A DNA stretch of 64,000 bases. Origin: Mucilaginibacter sp. dw_454. Its GTDB lineage: Bacteria > Bacteroidota > Bacteroidia > Sphingobacteriales > Sphingobacteriaceae. Location of the stretch: positions 1,302,001-1,366,000 of the forward strand of contig NZ_JAAVVB010000001.1 of NCBI RefSeq assembly GCF_018449775.1. Direction: 5' to 3'. Positions within the stretch are counted from its first letter, which is position 1; each line of letters begins with the position of its first letter. The position numbers and the translations under genes are program-made. Positions 45,453 to 53,615 of the stretch are shown piece by piece. The notes under the pieces were generated by a model. That model was not told where the DNA came from. It saw nothing but the letters and a program-made list of their open reading frames with translations, and did no database searches.

Positions 45453-45453
45453 G
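45410..45453 (+). promoter_or_regulatory. Competing hairpins of the his attenuator
   Basis: Hairpin 1: CTTACATCATC (45410-45420) pairs with GGTGATGTAAG (45443-45453), 11 bp with one G-U. Hairpin 2: CATCACC (45432-45438) pairs with GGTGATG (45443-45449), 7 bp perfect, loop GTTT. They share the right arm, so only one can form. A ribosome stalled at His codons 12-14 would cover the left arm of hairpin 2 and hinder hairpin 1. No strong GC-rich terminator with a T run is seen before hisG; the only later stem is AT-only (TATAAT/ATTATA, 45491-45506). Confidence 0.65.
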
Positions 45454-45527
45454 ATAATGTATGTTTCTACGCGAAATAACAACCCCCGTTTATAATTTTT
45501 ATTATAGTTTCTTAAACAAACCTTTTT

Positions 45528-46379
45528 GTGAAAACACTTAAAATAGCGATCCAAAAATCGGGTCGACTCAACGAAAAGTCCGTTGAATTGTTAAAAAATT
45601 GCGGCCTTAATTTCGAAAATTACAAAAGCTCGCTGATATCTCCTGTTTCTAATTTTCCGTTAGAAATTCTTTTTCTGCGCGATGACGATATTCCTGAATA
45701 TGTACAAGACGGCATTGCCGATCTGGGCATAGTTGGCGAAAACGTGATTGAAGAAACAGAGGTGACTGTAAGTTATCTGCAACGCTTAGGCTTTGGCAAA
45801 TGCTCACTAAAAATCGCGATAACAAACAATAGCGATATTAAAGAATTAGGCGATCTGGAAGGCCGCTCTATAGCTACTACCTACCCGGTTATCCTGGGTA
45901 AATTCTTGCAAAAACAAAATATCCATGCAGATATCCGCACCATTTCTGGTTCGGTAGAGATCTCTCCGGGCTTAGGTTTGAGCGATGCGATTTGCGATCT
46001 GGTGTCAACCGGCGGCACTTTAAAAAGCAACGGATTGAAACCTTTTGCCGATGTAATGGCATCAGAGGCTATCTTAATAGGCTCGAAAGGTAGCGAAAAC
46101 AATGACTTGGTACAGGAATTGATTCAACGCATTCAATCGGTATTACGTGCTAAGGAAACTAAGTACGTTGTGCTGAACGTTGAGAAAAACAATCTGCCGG
46201 GCGTATTGGCTTTGCTACCGGGTGTTAAAAGCCCATCGGTACTGCCATTAGCCGAAGAAGGTTGGGTTGCTGTACATACCGTAATCCCGGAGCGCGATTT
46301 TTGGGATAGGATAAGCCAGCTTAAACAAGCCGGCGCGCAAGGCATTGTAGTAATGCCGATTGAGAAGATAATATTATAG
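45528..46379 (+). CDS. hisG: ATP phosphoribosyltransferase, long form
   Basis: 283 residues, GTG start. N-terminal KIAIQKSGRLNEKSVELL, PRPP-binding ISGSVEISPGLGLSDAICDLVSTGGTLKSNGL near 142-173, and a C-terminal domain of about 75 residues (VLNVEKNNLPGVLALLPG, VIPERDFWDRISQLKQAGAQGIVVMPIEKII) that binds histidine. This is the long, homohexameric form that does not need HisZ. It catalyses the first and feedback-inhibited step: ATP plus PRPP to phosphoribosyl-ATP. First gene of the operon, preceded by the leader peptide. Confidence 0.97.
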   Translation: MKTLKIAIQKSGRLNEKSVELLKNCGLNFENYKSSLISPVSNFPLEILFLRDDDIPEYVQDGIADLGIVGENVIEETEVTVSYLQRLGFGKCSLKIAITNNSDIKELGDLEGRSIATTYPVILGKFLQKQNIHADIRTISGSVEISPGLGLSDAICDLVSTGGTLKSNGLKPFADVMASEAILIGSKGSENNDLVQELIQRIQSVLRAKETKYVVLNVEKNNLPGVLALLPGVKSPSVLPLAEEGWVAVHTVIPERDFWDRISQLKQAGAQGIVVMPIEKIIL

Positions 46380-46380
46380 G

Positions 46381-46490
46381 CCAACCCTACCCAAACCCTA
46401 CCCGGTAAGGAGGGCTTAATAGAGGAGTTGGTAAACCGCAAAATCAAAAGTCTCTCCGCCAACTGGCGGAGGAGATTTAGAGGGGGCTTT
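46381..46490. repeat. Repeat-like spacer (family D) between hisG and hisD
   Basis: The 110 bp hisG-hisD gap contains two words, CCCTACCCAAACCCTACCCG with a following GGAGGGCTT, and a palindrome CTCTCCGCCAACTGGCGGAG (46450-46469) ending GATTTAGAGGGGGCTT at the hisD start. It differs from family A and resembles another spacer type; only one copy is seen in the window, so repeat status is by appearance. Confidence 0.5.
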
Positions 46491-47777
46491 ATGAGGATAT
46501 ACAATTATTCAAATCTTGATAAAGAATCCATAGCCAAACTGGTACAACGCAACGTTGACCCGGCTAATGAGATTCGCACGATAGTTGAAGAAGTGCTGGC
46601 AACCGTACAACAGCATGGCGACCGGGCACTATTTGACTATGCCGAAAAATTTGACAAGGTAACCCTGAATAAGCTTTACCTGGACAGAGCCGAGCTGGAG
46701 GAAATTGCATCTGCAATAGCCCCGGAGCAAAAGGCCGCGTTAGATATCGCTTATGCTAACATTTATAAATTCCATCAAACCCAATTAAAAGCCGAAGACA
46801 AGGTAGAAACCATGCCCGGCGTTACCTGCTGGCGCGAATTGAGGCCGATTGAAAAAGTAGGTTTGTACATACCTGGCGGAACTGCAGTTTTACCGAGTAC
46901 TTTCCTGATGTTGGGTGTACCGGCTAGAATAGCGGGCTGCCACGAAATTGTGGTTTGTTCGCCGCCGCAAAAAAACGGCAAAGTAAACGCCTTCATAGCT
47001 TACGTGGCCTTGATATTAGGTATCGATAAGATATACATGGTGGGTGGTGCTCAGGCAATAGCAGCCATGGCTTATGGCACACAAACCATCAGCAGAGTTG
47101 ATAAAATTTTTGGGCCGGGTAACCAGTTCGTAACCAAGGCTAAAACTATTATTCAGTCAACCACTACTACAGCTATTGATATGCCCGCAGGCCCGTCGGA
47201 AGTATTGGTAATTGCCGATGAAACTTCACGTCCGGAATTTGTTGCTGCCGATTTATTGGCGCAGGCAGAGCACGGTATTGATAGCCAATCTATTCTGGTT
47301 ACTACATCGGCACATATTGTTGAAGCGACTTTAGCCGAAGTTGAAAAACAAACCGCGGTATTGCCCCGTGCAGAAATTGTACGTCAGGCATTGGCTAACT
47401 CGTATGTGGTTATCACTAAATCAATTGCCGAAGCTATGGCGTTTAGCAACGCCTATGCACCAGAGCACTTGATTTTGGCTATTAAAGACTGGGAGCATAT
47501 CGCTCCTGAAATAATTAATGCGGGCTCTGTTTTCCTCGGAAATTTAACTCCGGAGAGCGCAGGCGACTATGCATCAGGCACTAATCACACCCTCCCAACC
47601 AGCTCATATTCTCGTGCTTATTCGGGTGTATCGGTAGATTCATTTGTGAAGAAAATTACGTTTCAGTTTATTACACCTGAGGGGATTCAAAATATCGGTC
47701 CGTACGTAGAGATACTGGCTGACATGGAAGGTTTGCATGCGCATAAAAATGCGGTTAGTGTAAGGTTAAAAGGATAA
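46491..47777 (+). CDS. hisD: Histidinol dehydrogenase
   Basis: 428 residues from ATG at 46491, giving a normal N-terminus (MRIYNYSN); an open stretch 63 bp upstream lies in the repeat spacer. NAD- and zinc-enzyme motifs: PIEKVGLYIPGGTAVLPST, VGGAQAIAAMAYGT, IFGPGNQFVTKAK, DMPAGPSEVLVIAD and LLAQAEHGIDSQSILVT (Gln and His ligands). It oxidises histidinol to histidine in two steps, the last reaction of the pathway. Second gene of the his operon. Confidence 0.97.
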   Translation: MRIYNYSNLDKESIAKLVQRNVDPANEIRTIVEEVLATVQQHGDRALFDYAEKFDKVTLNKLYLDRAELEEIASAIAPEQKAALDIAYANIYKFHQTQLKAEDKVETMPGVTCWRELRPIEKVGLYIPGGTAVLPSTFLMLGVPARIAGCHEIVVCSPPQKNGKVNAFIAYVALILGIDKIYMVGGAQAIAAMAYGTQTISRVDKIFGPGNQFVTKAKTIIQSTTTTAIDMPAGPSEVLVIADETSRPEFVAADLLAQAEHGIDSQSILVTTSAHIVEATLAEVEKQTAVLPRAEIVRQALANSYVVITKSIAEAMAFSNAYAPEHLILAIKDWEHIAPEIINAGSVFLGNLTPESAGDYASGTNHTLPTSSYSRAYSGVSVDSFVKKITFQFITPEGIQNIGPYVEILADMEGLHAHKNAVSVRLKG

Positions 47778-47796
47778 ATAATAAGCCCGCCGCCAC

Positions 47797-47894
47797 GTCA
47801 TTGCGAGCGTAGCGTGGCAATCTCTGAAGCGGCAAGTGGTGAATTTGCAAAGCCGATAAGCATGTGTAGAGATTGCTTCGTCCCTCGCAATGAC
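47797..47894. repeat. Interspersed palindromic repeat, family A copy 5 (hisD-hisC)
   Basis: Begins GTCATTGCGAGCGTAGCG and ends CTTCGTCCCTCGCAATGAC; inner arms GCAATCTCTG / AGAGATTGC. It starts 19 bp after the hisD stop and ends 26 bp before the hisC ATG. Confidence 0.9.
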
Positions 47895-47920
47895 GGGGTG
47901 GAAATTAAAAGTAAACAACA

Positions 47921-48967
47921 ATGTTCAACATCAATAACATACTCAGAGAAAATATAAAAAACCTCACCCCTTACTCTTCGGCACGCGATGAGTTTCAGGG
48001 CGAGGCCAGTGTGTACCTGGACGCTAACGAGAACGCGTTCGGTTCGCCGCTGGAAGATCAATACAACCGCTATCCCGATCCGTTGCAATACAACGTAAAA
48101 ATGCGTTTAAGCGAGATCAAGGGTGTACCGGCACGCAACATTTTTTTAGGCAACGGCAGCGACGAAGCTATTGACATTCTGTTCCGCAGCTTTTGTAACC
48201 CGGGAGTTGATAATGTCATCCTGGTACCGCCAACTTATGGCATGTACGAGGTATCGGCCAATATCAATGATATTCAAACTAAAAAAGTGCCGTTAACCAG
48301 AGAGTATCAACTAAATCTGGATGCTATATCAGAAGCCATAGACGAACATACCAAGCTCATCTTTATCTGCTCGCCCAATAACCCTACCGGTAACTCTATC
48401 AACCGCGATGATATAGAAACACTGCTGGCTAATTTTGATGGTTTAGTGGTGGTTGACGAAGCTTATATCAACTTCAGTCGCCAGAAAACATTTATACAGG
48501 AGTTAACGGAATATTCAAATTTGGTGGTACTGCAAACGCTTTCAAAAGCCTGGGGTTTAGCGGGTTTACGTGTAGGCATGGCTTTCGCCAGCGAAGAGAT
48601 CATTGAGGTGATGAATAAAGTTAAACCACCTTATAATATCAATGAAGCATCGCAACAACTGGCTTTAAAAGCTTTGGCGAATGTGGATCAGGTTAATGGT
48701 TGGATCAAAGAAACTTTAGCTCAACGCGATAGACTGGTATTGAGCTTAAAAGACCTTGATATCGTCTTAGATATCTATCCAAGCGATGCCAACTTTATCC
48801 TGGTAAAAACTACCGACCCAAAAGGCATTTACAATTTCCTAGTGCAACGAGGCATAATTGTGCGCGACCGTTCAAAAATTGATCTTTGCGAGGGCAGCCT
48901 TCGCATTACGGTTGGCACACCTGCCGAAAACGAAATCTTGATTGATACTTTAAAGCAATACAAATGA
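47921..48967 (+). CDS. hisC: Histidinol-phosphate aminotransferase
   Basis: 348 residues. PLP fold-type I aminotransferase: substrate and cofactor motifs [49 protein letters not shown] and the PLP lysine in [15 protein letters not shown], near residue 210. It transfers the amino group of glutamate (made by GltBD) to imidazole acetol phosphate. The stop overlaps the hisB start as ATGA (48964-48967), so the two are translationally coupled. Confidence 0.97.
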   Translation: MFNINNILRENIKNLTPYSSARDEFQGEASVYLDANENAFGSPLEDQYNRYPDPLQYNVKMRLSEIKGVPARNIFLGNGSDEAIDILFRSFCNPGVDNVILVPPTYGMYEVSANINDIQTKKVPLTREYQLNLDAISEAIDEHTKLIFICSPNNPTGNSINRDDIETLLANFDGLVVVDEAYINFSRQKTFIQELTEYSNLVVLQTLSKAWGLAGLRVGMAFASEEIIEVMNKVKPPYNINEASQQLALKALANVDQVNGWIKETLAQRDRLVLSLKDLDIVLDIYPSDANFILVKTTDPKGIYNFLVQRGIIVRDRSKIDLCEGSLRITVGTPAENEILIDTLKQYK

Positions 48968-50106
48968 GCAATCTGATCAAAATACTTTTTGTCGACCGAG
49001 ATGGCACCCTGATCAAGGAGCCTGCCGATGAGCAAATAGACTCATTTGAAAAACTTGAATTTTATCAAGGTGCTATTGAGTATATGTCAAAGATTGCAAC
49101 TGAGTTGGACTACGAACTTGTCATGGTTACAAACCAGGACGGTTTGGGCACAGCGGCGTATCCCGAGGACACATTTTGGCCGGTACATAACTTTATATTA
49201 AAGACATTTGAGAACGAGGGCGTAAAATTCTCGAACATCGTTATAGATCGTACCTGGGCTAAGGATAACGCCCCTACCCGTAAACCAGGCACTGCTTTGT
49301 TGACGCAATACTTCGATACGGAGAAATATGATCTAAAGGATTCTTTTACCATCGGCGATCGTAAAAATGATGTGCTACTGGCTAAGAACTTAGGTGCGAA
49401 AGCTATCTGGTTGAATAATCACGCTAACCTGGGTGGTAATGAAGCACAAAACAATACAGATATTGAAGGTGTGGTTGCTTTAGAAACAACGGACTGGAAA
49501 AAGATCTATGAGTTTCTAAAATTGGGTGAGCGCGTTTTTGAAGGCAAACGCGTCACTAAAGAAACCGACATCTACGTAAAAATAAACCTGGACGGCACCG
49601 GTGAAGCTAAAGTATCTACCGGTCTGCACTTTTTTGATCACATGTTAGATCAGATTGCACGTCACGGCAGCGTCGACCTGGAAATTACCACTAAAGGCGA
49701 TTTGCATATAGATGAGCACCATACTATAGAAGATACCGGTATAGCTTTGGGTGAAGTATTTGCTTCTGCCTTAGGTAATAAAAAAGGTATAGAACGTTAC
49801 GGCTTTTGCTTGCCAATGGACGATTGCCTGGCACAGGTGGCCATTGATTTTGGCGGCCGCAACTGGCTAGTTTGGGATGCCGAGTTTAAACGCGAAAAAG
49901 TTGGCGATGTACCAACCGAAATGTTCTACCATTTCTTCAAATCATTCAGCGACGCGGCAAAAGCAAACCTGAATGTAAAAGCCGAAGGGCAGAACGAGCA
50001 TCATAAAATTGAAGCCATTTTTAAAGCTTTCGCAAAGGCCATAAAAATGGCCGTTAAACGGGATGCCAATAAAATGGTCTTACCTTCAACAAAAGGGATG
50101 TTGTAA
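48964..50106 (+). CDS. hisB: Bifunctional histidinol phosphatase / imidazoleglycerol-phosphate dehydratase
   Basis: 380 residues. The N-terminal HAD phosphatase domain (about 1-170) has FVDRDGTLI (Asp11, Asp13), VTNQDG and [10 protein letters not shown]. The zinc loop with Cys ligands seen in E. coli HisB is absent: residues 90-110 read [19 protein letters not shown], without Cys. The C-terminal dehydratase domain (about 185-380) shows [34 protein letters not shown] and [18 protein letters not shown], the metal-binding His/Glu sets. It performs two non-consecutive steps of the pathway. Coupled to hisC. Confidence 0.96.
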   Translation: MSNLIKILFVDRDGTLIKEPADEQIDSFEKLEFYQGAIEYMSKIATELDYELVMVTNQDGLGTAAYPEDTFWPVHNFILKTFENEGVKFSNIVIDRTWAKDNAPTRKPGTALLTQYFDTEKYDLKDSFTIGDRKNDVLLAKNLGAKAIWLNNHANLGGNEAQNNTDIEGVVALETTDWKKIYEFLKLGERVFEGKRVTKETDIYVKINLDGTGEAKVSTGLHFFDHMLDQIARHGSVDLEITTKGDLHIDEHHTIEDTGIALGEVFASALGNKKGIERYGFCLPMDDCLAQVAIDFGGRNWLVWDAEFKREKVGDVPTEMFYHFFKSFSDAAKANLNVKAEGQNEHHKIEAIFKAFAKAIKMAVKRDANKMVLPSTKGML

Positions 50107-50113
50107 CAGATTT

Positions 50114-50195
50114 GTCATTGCGAGGAGAAACGACGAAGCAATTGTACGCGTTTAACCTTTCTCCTTGCGATTGCCACGCTATCGCTCGCAATGAC
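50114..50195. repeat. Interspersed palindromic repeat, family A copy 6 (hisB-hisH)
   Basis: Begins GTCATTGCGAGGAGAAACGA and ends CACGCTATCGCTCGCAATGAC. It starts 7 bp after the hisB stop and ends 16 bp before the hisH ATG. Confidence 0.9.
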
Positions 50196-50211
50196 AACAA
50201 ATTGATAGAAA

Positions 50212-50802
50212 ATGATTGGAATAATCCGCTACGGCGCAGGCAATATATTCTCACTTACTTCGGCCTTAGACAGGCTGGAGATTCCCTACGGCATGGTGTT
50301 TACCGAAGCCGATATGGCGCAATATGACCATTTTATTATCCCGGGCGTTGGTCATGCAGGTGCGGCTATGGATAAATTAACTGCATCAGGTTTGGTACCG
50401 GCTATTAAAGCCCAAAACAAACCTACTTTAGGTATCTGCGTGGGCATGCAGCTATTAACTTCTTATTCTGAAGAAGGCGACTCAGATATGTTGGGCATCT
50501 TCCCTATTAAAACCTTAAAATTCACCGCCGATCCCGAACATAAAGTACCACATACCGGATGGAACAGAGTTTTTTCACAAAAAGATAATCTGCTATTTAC
50601 AGATATCCCGGTTGGTTCACATTTTTACTTTGTACATTCATACTTTATTGAGTATGACGATGTTTATACTTTAGCTGCGACAGACTACAGTACGAAATTT
50701 TCGGCATCAATTTGGCAGGACAATTTTTATGGGGTGCAGTTTCACCCGGAAAAGTCAGGCAATTATGGTGAAGTATTATTAAAAAATTTCTCAAAAATAT
50801 AA
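50212..50802 (+). CDS. hisH: Imidazole glycerol phosphate synthase, glutaminase subunit
   Basis: 196 residues, class I glutamine amidotransferase. Oxyanion PGVGHAG, nucleophile Cys in GICVGMQLL near residue 77, and His/Glu of the triad in FHPEKSG near 181. It releases ammonia from glutamine and passes it to HisF. Gap to hisA is 4 bp, so they are tightly co-translated. Confidence 0.97.
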   Translation: MIGIIRYGAGNIFSLTSALDRLEIPYGMVFTEADMAQYDHFIIPGVGHAGAAMDKLTASGLVPAIKAQNKPTLGICVGMQLLTSYSEEGDSDMLGIFPIKTLKFTADPEHKVPHTGWNRVFSQKDNLLFTDIPVGSHFYFVHSYFIEYDDVYTLAATDYSTKFSASIWQDNFYGVQFHPEKSGNYGEVLLKNFSKI

Positions 50803-50806
50803 AGAC

Positions 50807-51556
50807 ATGTATATAATCCCTGCTATAGATATCCTTGACAAAAAAGTAGTTCGCCTTCGCGAAGGCGACTATCAGCAAGTAACCAGTTATGATGTTACGC
50901 TGGAGGAGATGATAGAGCGTTACCAGTCTAACGGCACCAATCTGATTCACATTATAGATCTGAATGGCGCCAAAAACGACTTCTCGAACCAGGAATATCT
51001 GTTTGATGTGATCCGCAAAACAGATATGCAGGTGCAGTATGGCGGCGGTATCCGTAGCATTGAAAAAGTAAAAGAGCTGATTGGTGCAGGCGTGGCCCGC
51101 GTTATTGTAGGTACCCAGGCAATCACCAACCCAATGTTTCTGGACGAATTGAGCAAAGCTATTTGCGGTCGGGATAAATGTTCAGACAACGTGGTAATCG
51201 CTATCGATGTACTGGACGAAGTAATCAAATACTCAGGCTGGATGGAAAGCTCGCCGATTAAGCTGATGGACTATGTTGACCGCTGCCTTGGATTAGGTTT
51301 TTTCCGTTTTTTATGTACCGATATTAATAAAGACGGGAAACTGGGCGGTGCAGGTGTAGAGTTGTATGCCAAGTTGCTTGATCATTCGCCGTTTATTAAA
51401 TTAATTGCTTCAGGCGGCGTAAGTTCTATGGCAGATATTGATGAACTTGCTAAACTTAAAGTTGAGTCAGTAGTAGTGGGTAAAGCTATTTATGAGGGTC
51501 GGATTACGATTGAGGAAGTTAAGAATTGGAATTTGGAATCATTAATGTCTATATAA
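50807..51556 (+). CDS. hisA: ProFAR isomerase HisA
   Basis: 249 residues. (beta/alpha)8 barrel with the catalytic Asp in IIPAIDILDKKVVRL and the second Asp in FLCTDINKDGKLGG; phosphate-binding loops are QYGGGIRSIEKV, VIVGTQAI and IASGGVSSMADI. It isomerises the aminoaldose ProFAR to PRFAR. An insert around residues 121-130 (GRDKCSDN) is slightly longer than in E. coli. Follows hisH by 4 bp. Confidence 0.96.
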   Translation: MYIIPAIDILDKKVVRLREGDYQQVTSYDVTLEEMIERYQSNGTNLIHIIDLNGAKNDFSNQEYLFDVIRKTDMQVQYGGGIRSIEKVKELIGAGVARVIVGTQAITNPMFLDELSKAICGRDKCSDNVVIAIDVLDEVIKYSGWMESSPIKLMDYVDRCLGLGFFRFLCTDINKDGKLGGAGVELYAKLLDHSPFIKLIASGGVSSMADIDELAKLKVESVVVGKAIYEGRITIEEVKNWNLESLMSI

Positions 51557-51572
51557 AATTAAATATTAAACC

Positions 51573-51664
51573 GTCATTGCGAGGAACGAAGCAATCTCTG
51601 CATTCGCTAATCAATGTGCACAATGACTGTCTGTTGTAGAGATTGCTTCGTTCCTCGCAATGAC
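51573..51664. repeat. Interspersed palindromic repeat, family A copy 7 (hisA-hisF)
   Basis: Begins GTCATTGCGAGGAACGAAGC and ends TTCGTTCCTCGCAATGAC, with outer arms of about 30 bp almost fully complementary. The central part matches copy 1 at 21283 nearly base for base. It starts 16 bp after the hisA stop and ends 16 bp before the hisF ATG. Confidence 0.92.
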
Positions 51665-51680
51665 GTATTGTTAAAGATTT

Positions 51681-52439
51681 ATGTTAAGTAAAAGAATCAT
51701 ACCCTGCTTAGACGTTAAAGACGGCCGCACGGTAAAAGGCGTAAACTTCGTAGATCTGCGCGATGCCGGCGACCCGGTGGAACTAGCCTGGAACTATTCG
51801 CGCCAGGGAGCCGACGAGTTGGTTTTTCTAGATATTACGGCTACGCACGAGCGCCGTAAAACGATGGTGGAGCTAGTAAAGTCGGTAGCCAGGCAGATTA
51901 GCATACCGTTTACCATAGGCGGCGGAATCAATGAGATTGCCGATGCCGACGCGCTTCTAAACGCAGGTGCAGATAAGATCTCGATTAACTCGGCAGCGGT
52001 GCGCAACCCGGCTTTAATTGATGAATTGGCTAAAGCTTTTGGTGTACAGTTTGTGGTAATAGCTGTAGATACCCGTTTGAATAATGGCAAAAACATCGTT
52101 CATTTAAACGGTGGCCGCATCCCAACAGAAAAAGAAACTTTAAACTGGATCAAAGAAGCCGAGAGCCGCGGCGCAGGTGAAATATTATTAACCTCAATGG
52201 ATCACGACGGTACCAAGGCTGGCTTTGATAATAGCTTGTTAAAGATTGTTAATGATGCGGTGAATATTCCGGTTATCGCCTCGGGCGGTGCAGGTTCTGT
52301 TGAACATTTTGTTGATGTATTTGAGCGCACTAACGTAGATGCTGCTTTAGCTGCATCGGTATTTCATTATGGAGAGATTTTGATTCCTGATTTGAAAGGT
52401 ATTTTGCAGAATCGGGGGATTGAGGTTAGATTGAGTTAG
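51681..52439 (+). CDS. hisF: Imidazole glycerol phosphate synthase, cyclase subunit
   Basis: 252 residues. (beta/alpha)8 barrel; catalytic Asp residues in [17 protein letters not shown] and [12 protein letters not shown], phosphate loops [12 protein letters not shown] and [13 protein letters not shown]. It joins ammonia from HisH to PRFAR, giving imidazole glycerol phosphate and AICAR. It is separated from hisH/hisA by the family A repeat yet is in operon order. Confidence 0.97.
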   Translation: MLSKRIIPCLDVKDGRTVKGVNFVDLRDAGDPVELAWNYSRQGADELVFLDITATHERRKTMVELVKSVARQISIPFTIGGGINEIADADALLNAGADKISINSAAVRNPALIDELAKAFGVQFVVIAVDTRLNNGKNIVHLNGGRIPTEKETLNWIKEAESRGAGEILLTSMDHDGTKAGFDNSLLKIVNDAVNIPVIASGGAGSVEHFVDVFERTNVDAALAASVFHYGEILIPDLKGILQNRGIEVRLS

Positions 52440-52453
52440 AATAACAAAAACCT

Positions 52454-52526
52454 GTCATTGCGGGCGTAGCGTGGCAATCGCAATGAGAAAGTTCGCGATT
52501 GCTTCGTCGTACCTCCTCGCAATGAC
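52454..52526. repeat. Interspersed palindromic repeat, family A copy 8 (hisF-hisIE)
   Basis: Begins GTCATTGCGGGCGTAGCG and ends GTCGTACCTCCTCGCAATGAC; inner arms GGCAATCGCAA / TTCGCGATTGC. It starts 14 bp after the hisF stop and ends 15 bp before the hisIE ATG. Confidence 0.9.
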
Positions 52527-52541
52527 AATATAATAAACTAT

Positions 52542-53129
52542 ATGAATATAGACTTTAACAAAACAGACGGCTTAGTGCCGGTTGTTATACAAGACGAACA
52601 AACCCTGGAGGTTTTAATGCTGGGTTACATGAACCAGGAGGCTTACAATAAAACCGTTCAGGATAATATTGTAACTTTCTTCTCGCGTTCAAAACAACGC
52701 CTGTGGACCAAGGGGGAAACCAGCAATAACTTTTTGCACGTTAAATCTATAGATATTGATTGCGACAATGACACTTTGCTGATCAAGGTAAAACCTGACG
52801 GCCCCACCTGTCATACCGGTTCACGGACTTGTTTCAATACCGAATACAACCAGAATTTCATCCTGGAGCTGGAAAATATTATTGCCGATCGTTATGCAAA
52901 CCCTGTAGAAGGATCGTACGTGAACAAGCTGCGCAAAAAAGGCCTGAACAAAATCGCCCAAAAAGTCGGTGAAGAAGGTGTTGAAACTGTGATAGCTGCT
53001 CTTGCTGAAACAGAAACCGATCTGATCAATGAAGCATCTGATTTAGTGTTTCATCTTTTGGTTTTACTGCGCGAGAAAAATTTAAACTTAGAAACTATAG
53101 CTAAAAATTTAGAGCAAAGACATAAATAA
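52542..53129 (+). CDS. hisIE: Bifunctional phosphoribosyl-AMP cyclohydrolase / phosphoribosyl-ATP pyrophosphatase
   Basis: 195 residues, a HisI-HisE fusion. HisI part (1-105): MLGYMNQEAY, FFSRSKQRLWTKGETSNN, DIDCDNDTLL and CHTGSRTCF, with zinc-binding Cys. HisE part (110-195): NKLRKKGLNKIAQKVGEEGVETVIAAL with the metal-binding Glu residues. It catalyses steps two and three. Last gene of the operon; with it all pathway enzymes are present in one run. Confidence 0.97.
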   Translation: MNIDFNKTDGLVPVVIQDEQTLEVLMLGYMNQEAYNKTVQDNIVTFFSRSKQRLWTKGETSNNFLHVKSIDIDCDNDTLLIKVKPDGPTCHTGSRTCFNTEYNQNFILELENIIADRYANPVEGSYVNKLRKKGLNKIAQKVGEEGVETVIAALAETETDLINEASDLVFHLLVLLREKNLNLETIAKNLEQRHK

Positions 53130-53180
53130 GTTGTTGTGTTTATTTTTTTTGTAACTTGACTTAACCAAAAAATAAACACT

Positions 53181-53546
53181 ATGAAATATTTATTCCTTAT
53201 TGCAGTTATTGGCATGTTTGCAATCGCATGCCACAAGCCGACCAAAGAAGACCGGGCTCATGCGGCTGTGGCACAAGCTGTAAAAGACAGCCTTAAAGAC
53301 CCTGACAGTTATGAAAGTGTAAGCTTTAGTCAATTATTAAAGCTAAAAGACACAGTTAAAATAGTTGATGGGCAGTCATATCCTCAAGAATATCACGGTG
53401 AGTACGAGATAGCGCACACCTACAGATCTAAAAATGCTTATGGCGGTACAATTACTAAATCAGACGTTTTTCATCTTGACAGTGGCCTTACTACCGCAAA
53501 AGGTGGCTATTTAGGCCAGCATATTAAATTTTCAACTCAAAATTAA
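53181..53546 (+). CDS. Small lipoprotein, unknown
   Basis: 121 residues. Signal peptide LFLIAVIGMFAIACHK with lipobox IAC near residue 15. The mature part begins charged (KPTKEDRAHAAVAQAVKDSLKDPDSYESVSF); the phrase DPDSYESV and the later EYEIAHTYRSKNAYGG recall small periplasmic domains found in Bacteroidota, but no named family is claimed. Monocistronic: it has its own terminator at 53569. Confidence 0.72.
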   Translation: MKYLFLIAVIGMFAIACHKPTKEDRAHAAVAQAVKDSLKDPDSYESVSFSQLLKLKDTVKIVDGQSYPQEYHGEYEIAHTYRSKNAYGGTITKSDVFHLDSGLTTAKGGYLGQHIKFSTQN

Positions 53547-53568
53547 TTATCAAACAACCAATCATCAA

Positions 53569-53602
53569 AGAGCCTTCCGGATCATCGGAGGGCTTTTTAT
53601 TT
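53569..53602 (+). terminator. Rho-independent terminator after small lipoprotein
   Basis: AGCCTTCCG (53571-53579) pairs with CGGAGGGCT (53586-53594), one G-U, loop GATCAT, then TTTTTATTTT. The T tract runs directly into the WD40 gene's promoter box. Confidence 0.85.
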
Positions 53603-53610
53603 TATATTTG
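53603..53610 (+). promoter_or_regulatory. -7 promoter box for the WD40 gene
   Basis: TATATTTG matches TAnnTTTG and ends 5 bp before the ATG at 53616, implying a leaderless or near-leaderless transcript. It is adjacent to the preceding terminator tail. Confidence 0.55.
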
Positions 53611-53615
53611 CGCCG

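Noticed and set aside
45458..45496. Second short ORF after the his leader peptide
   Set aside because: 12 codons with no His and no promoter of its own; it is likely accidental within the leader.
47797..52526. Regularly spaced repeats as a CRISPR array
   Set aside because: The repeats are long palindromes separated by his genes of different lengths, without spacers or cas genes.
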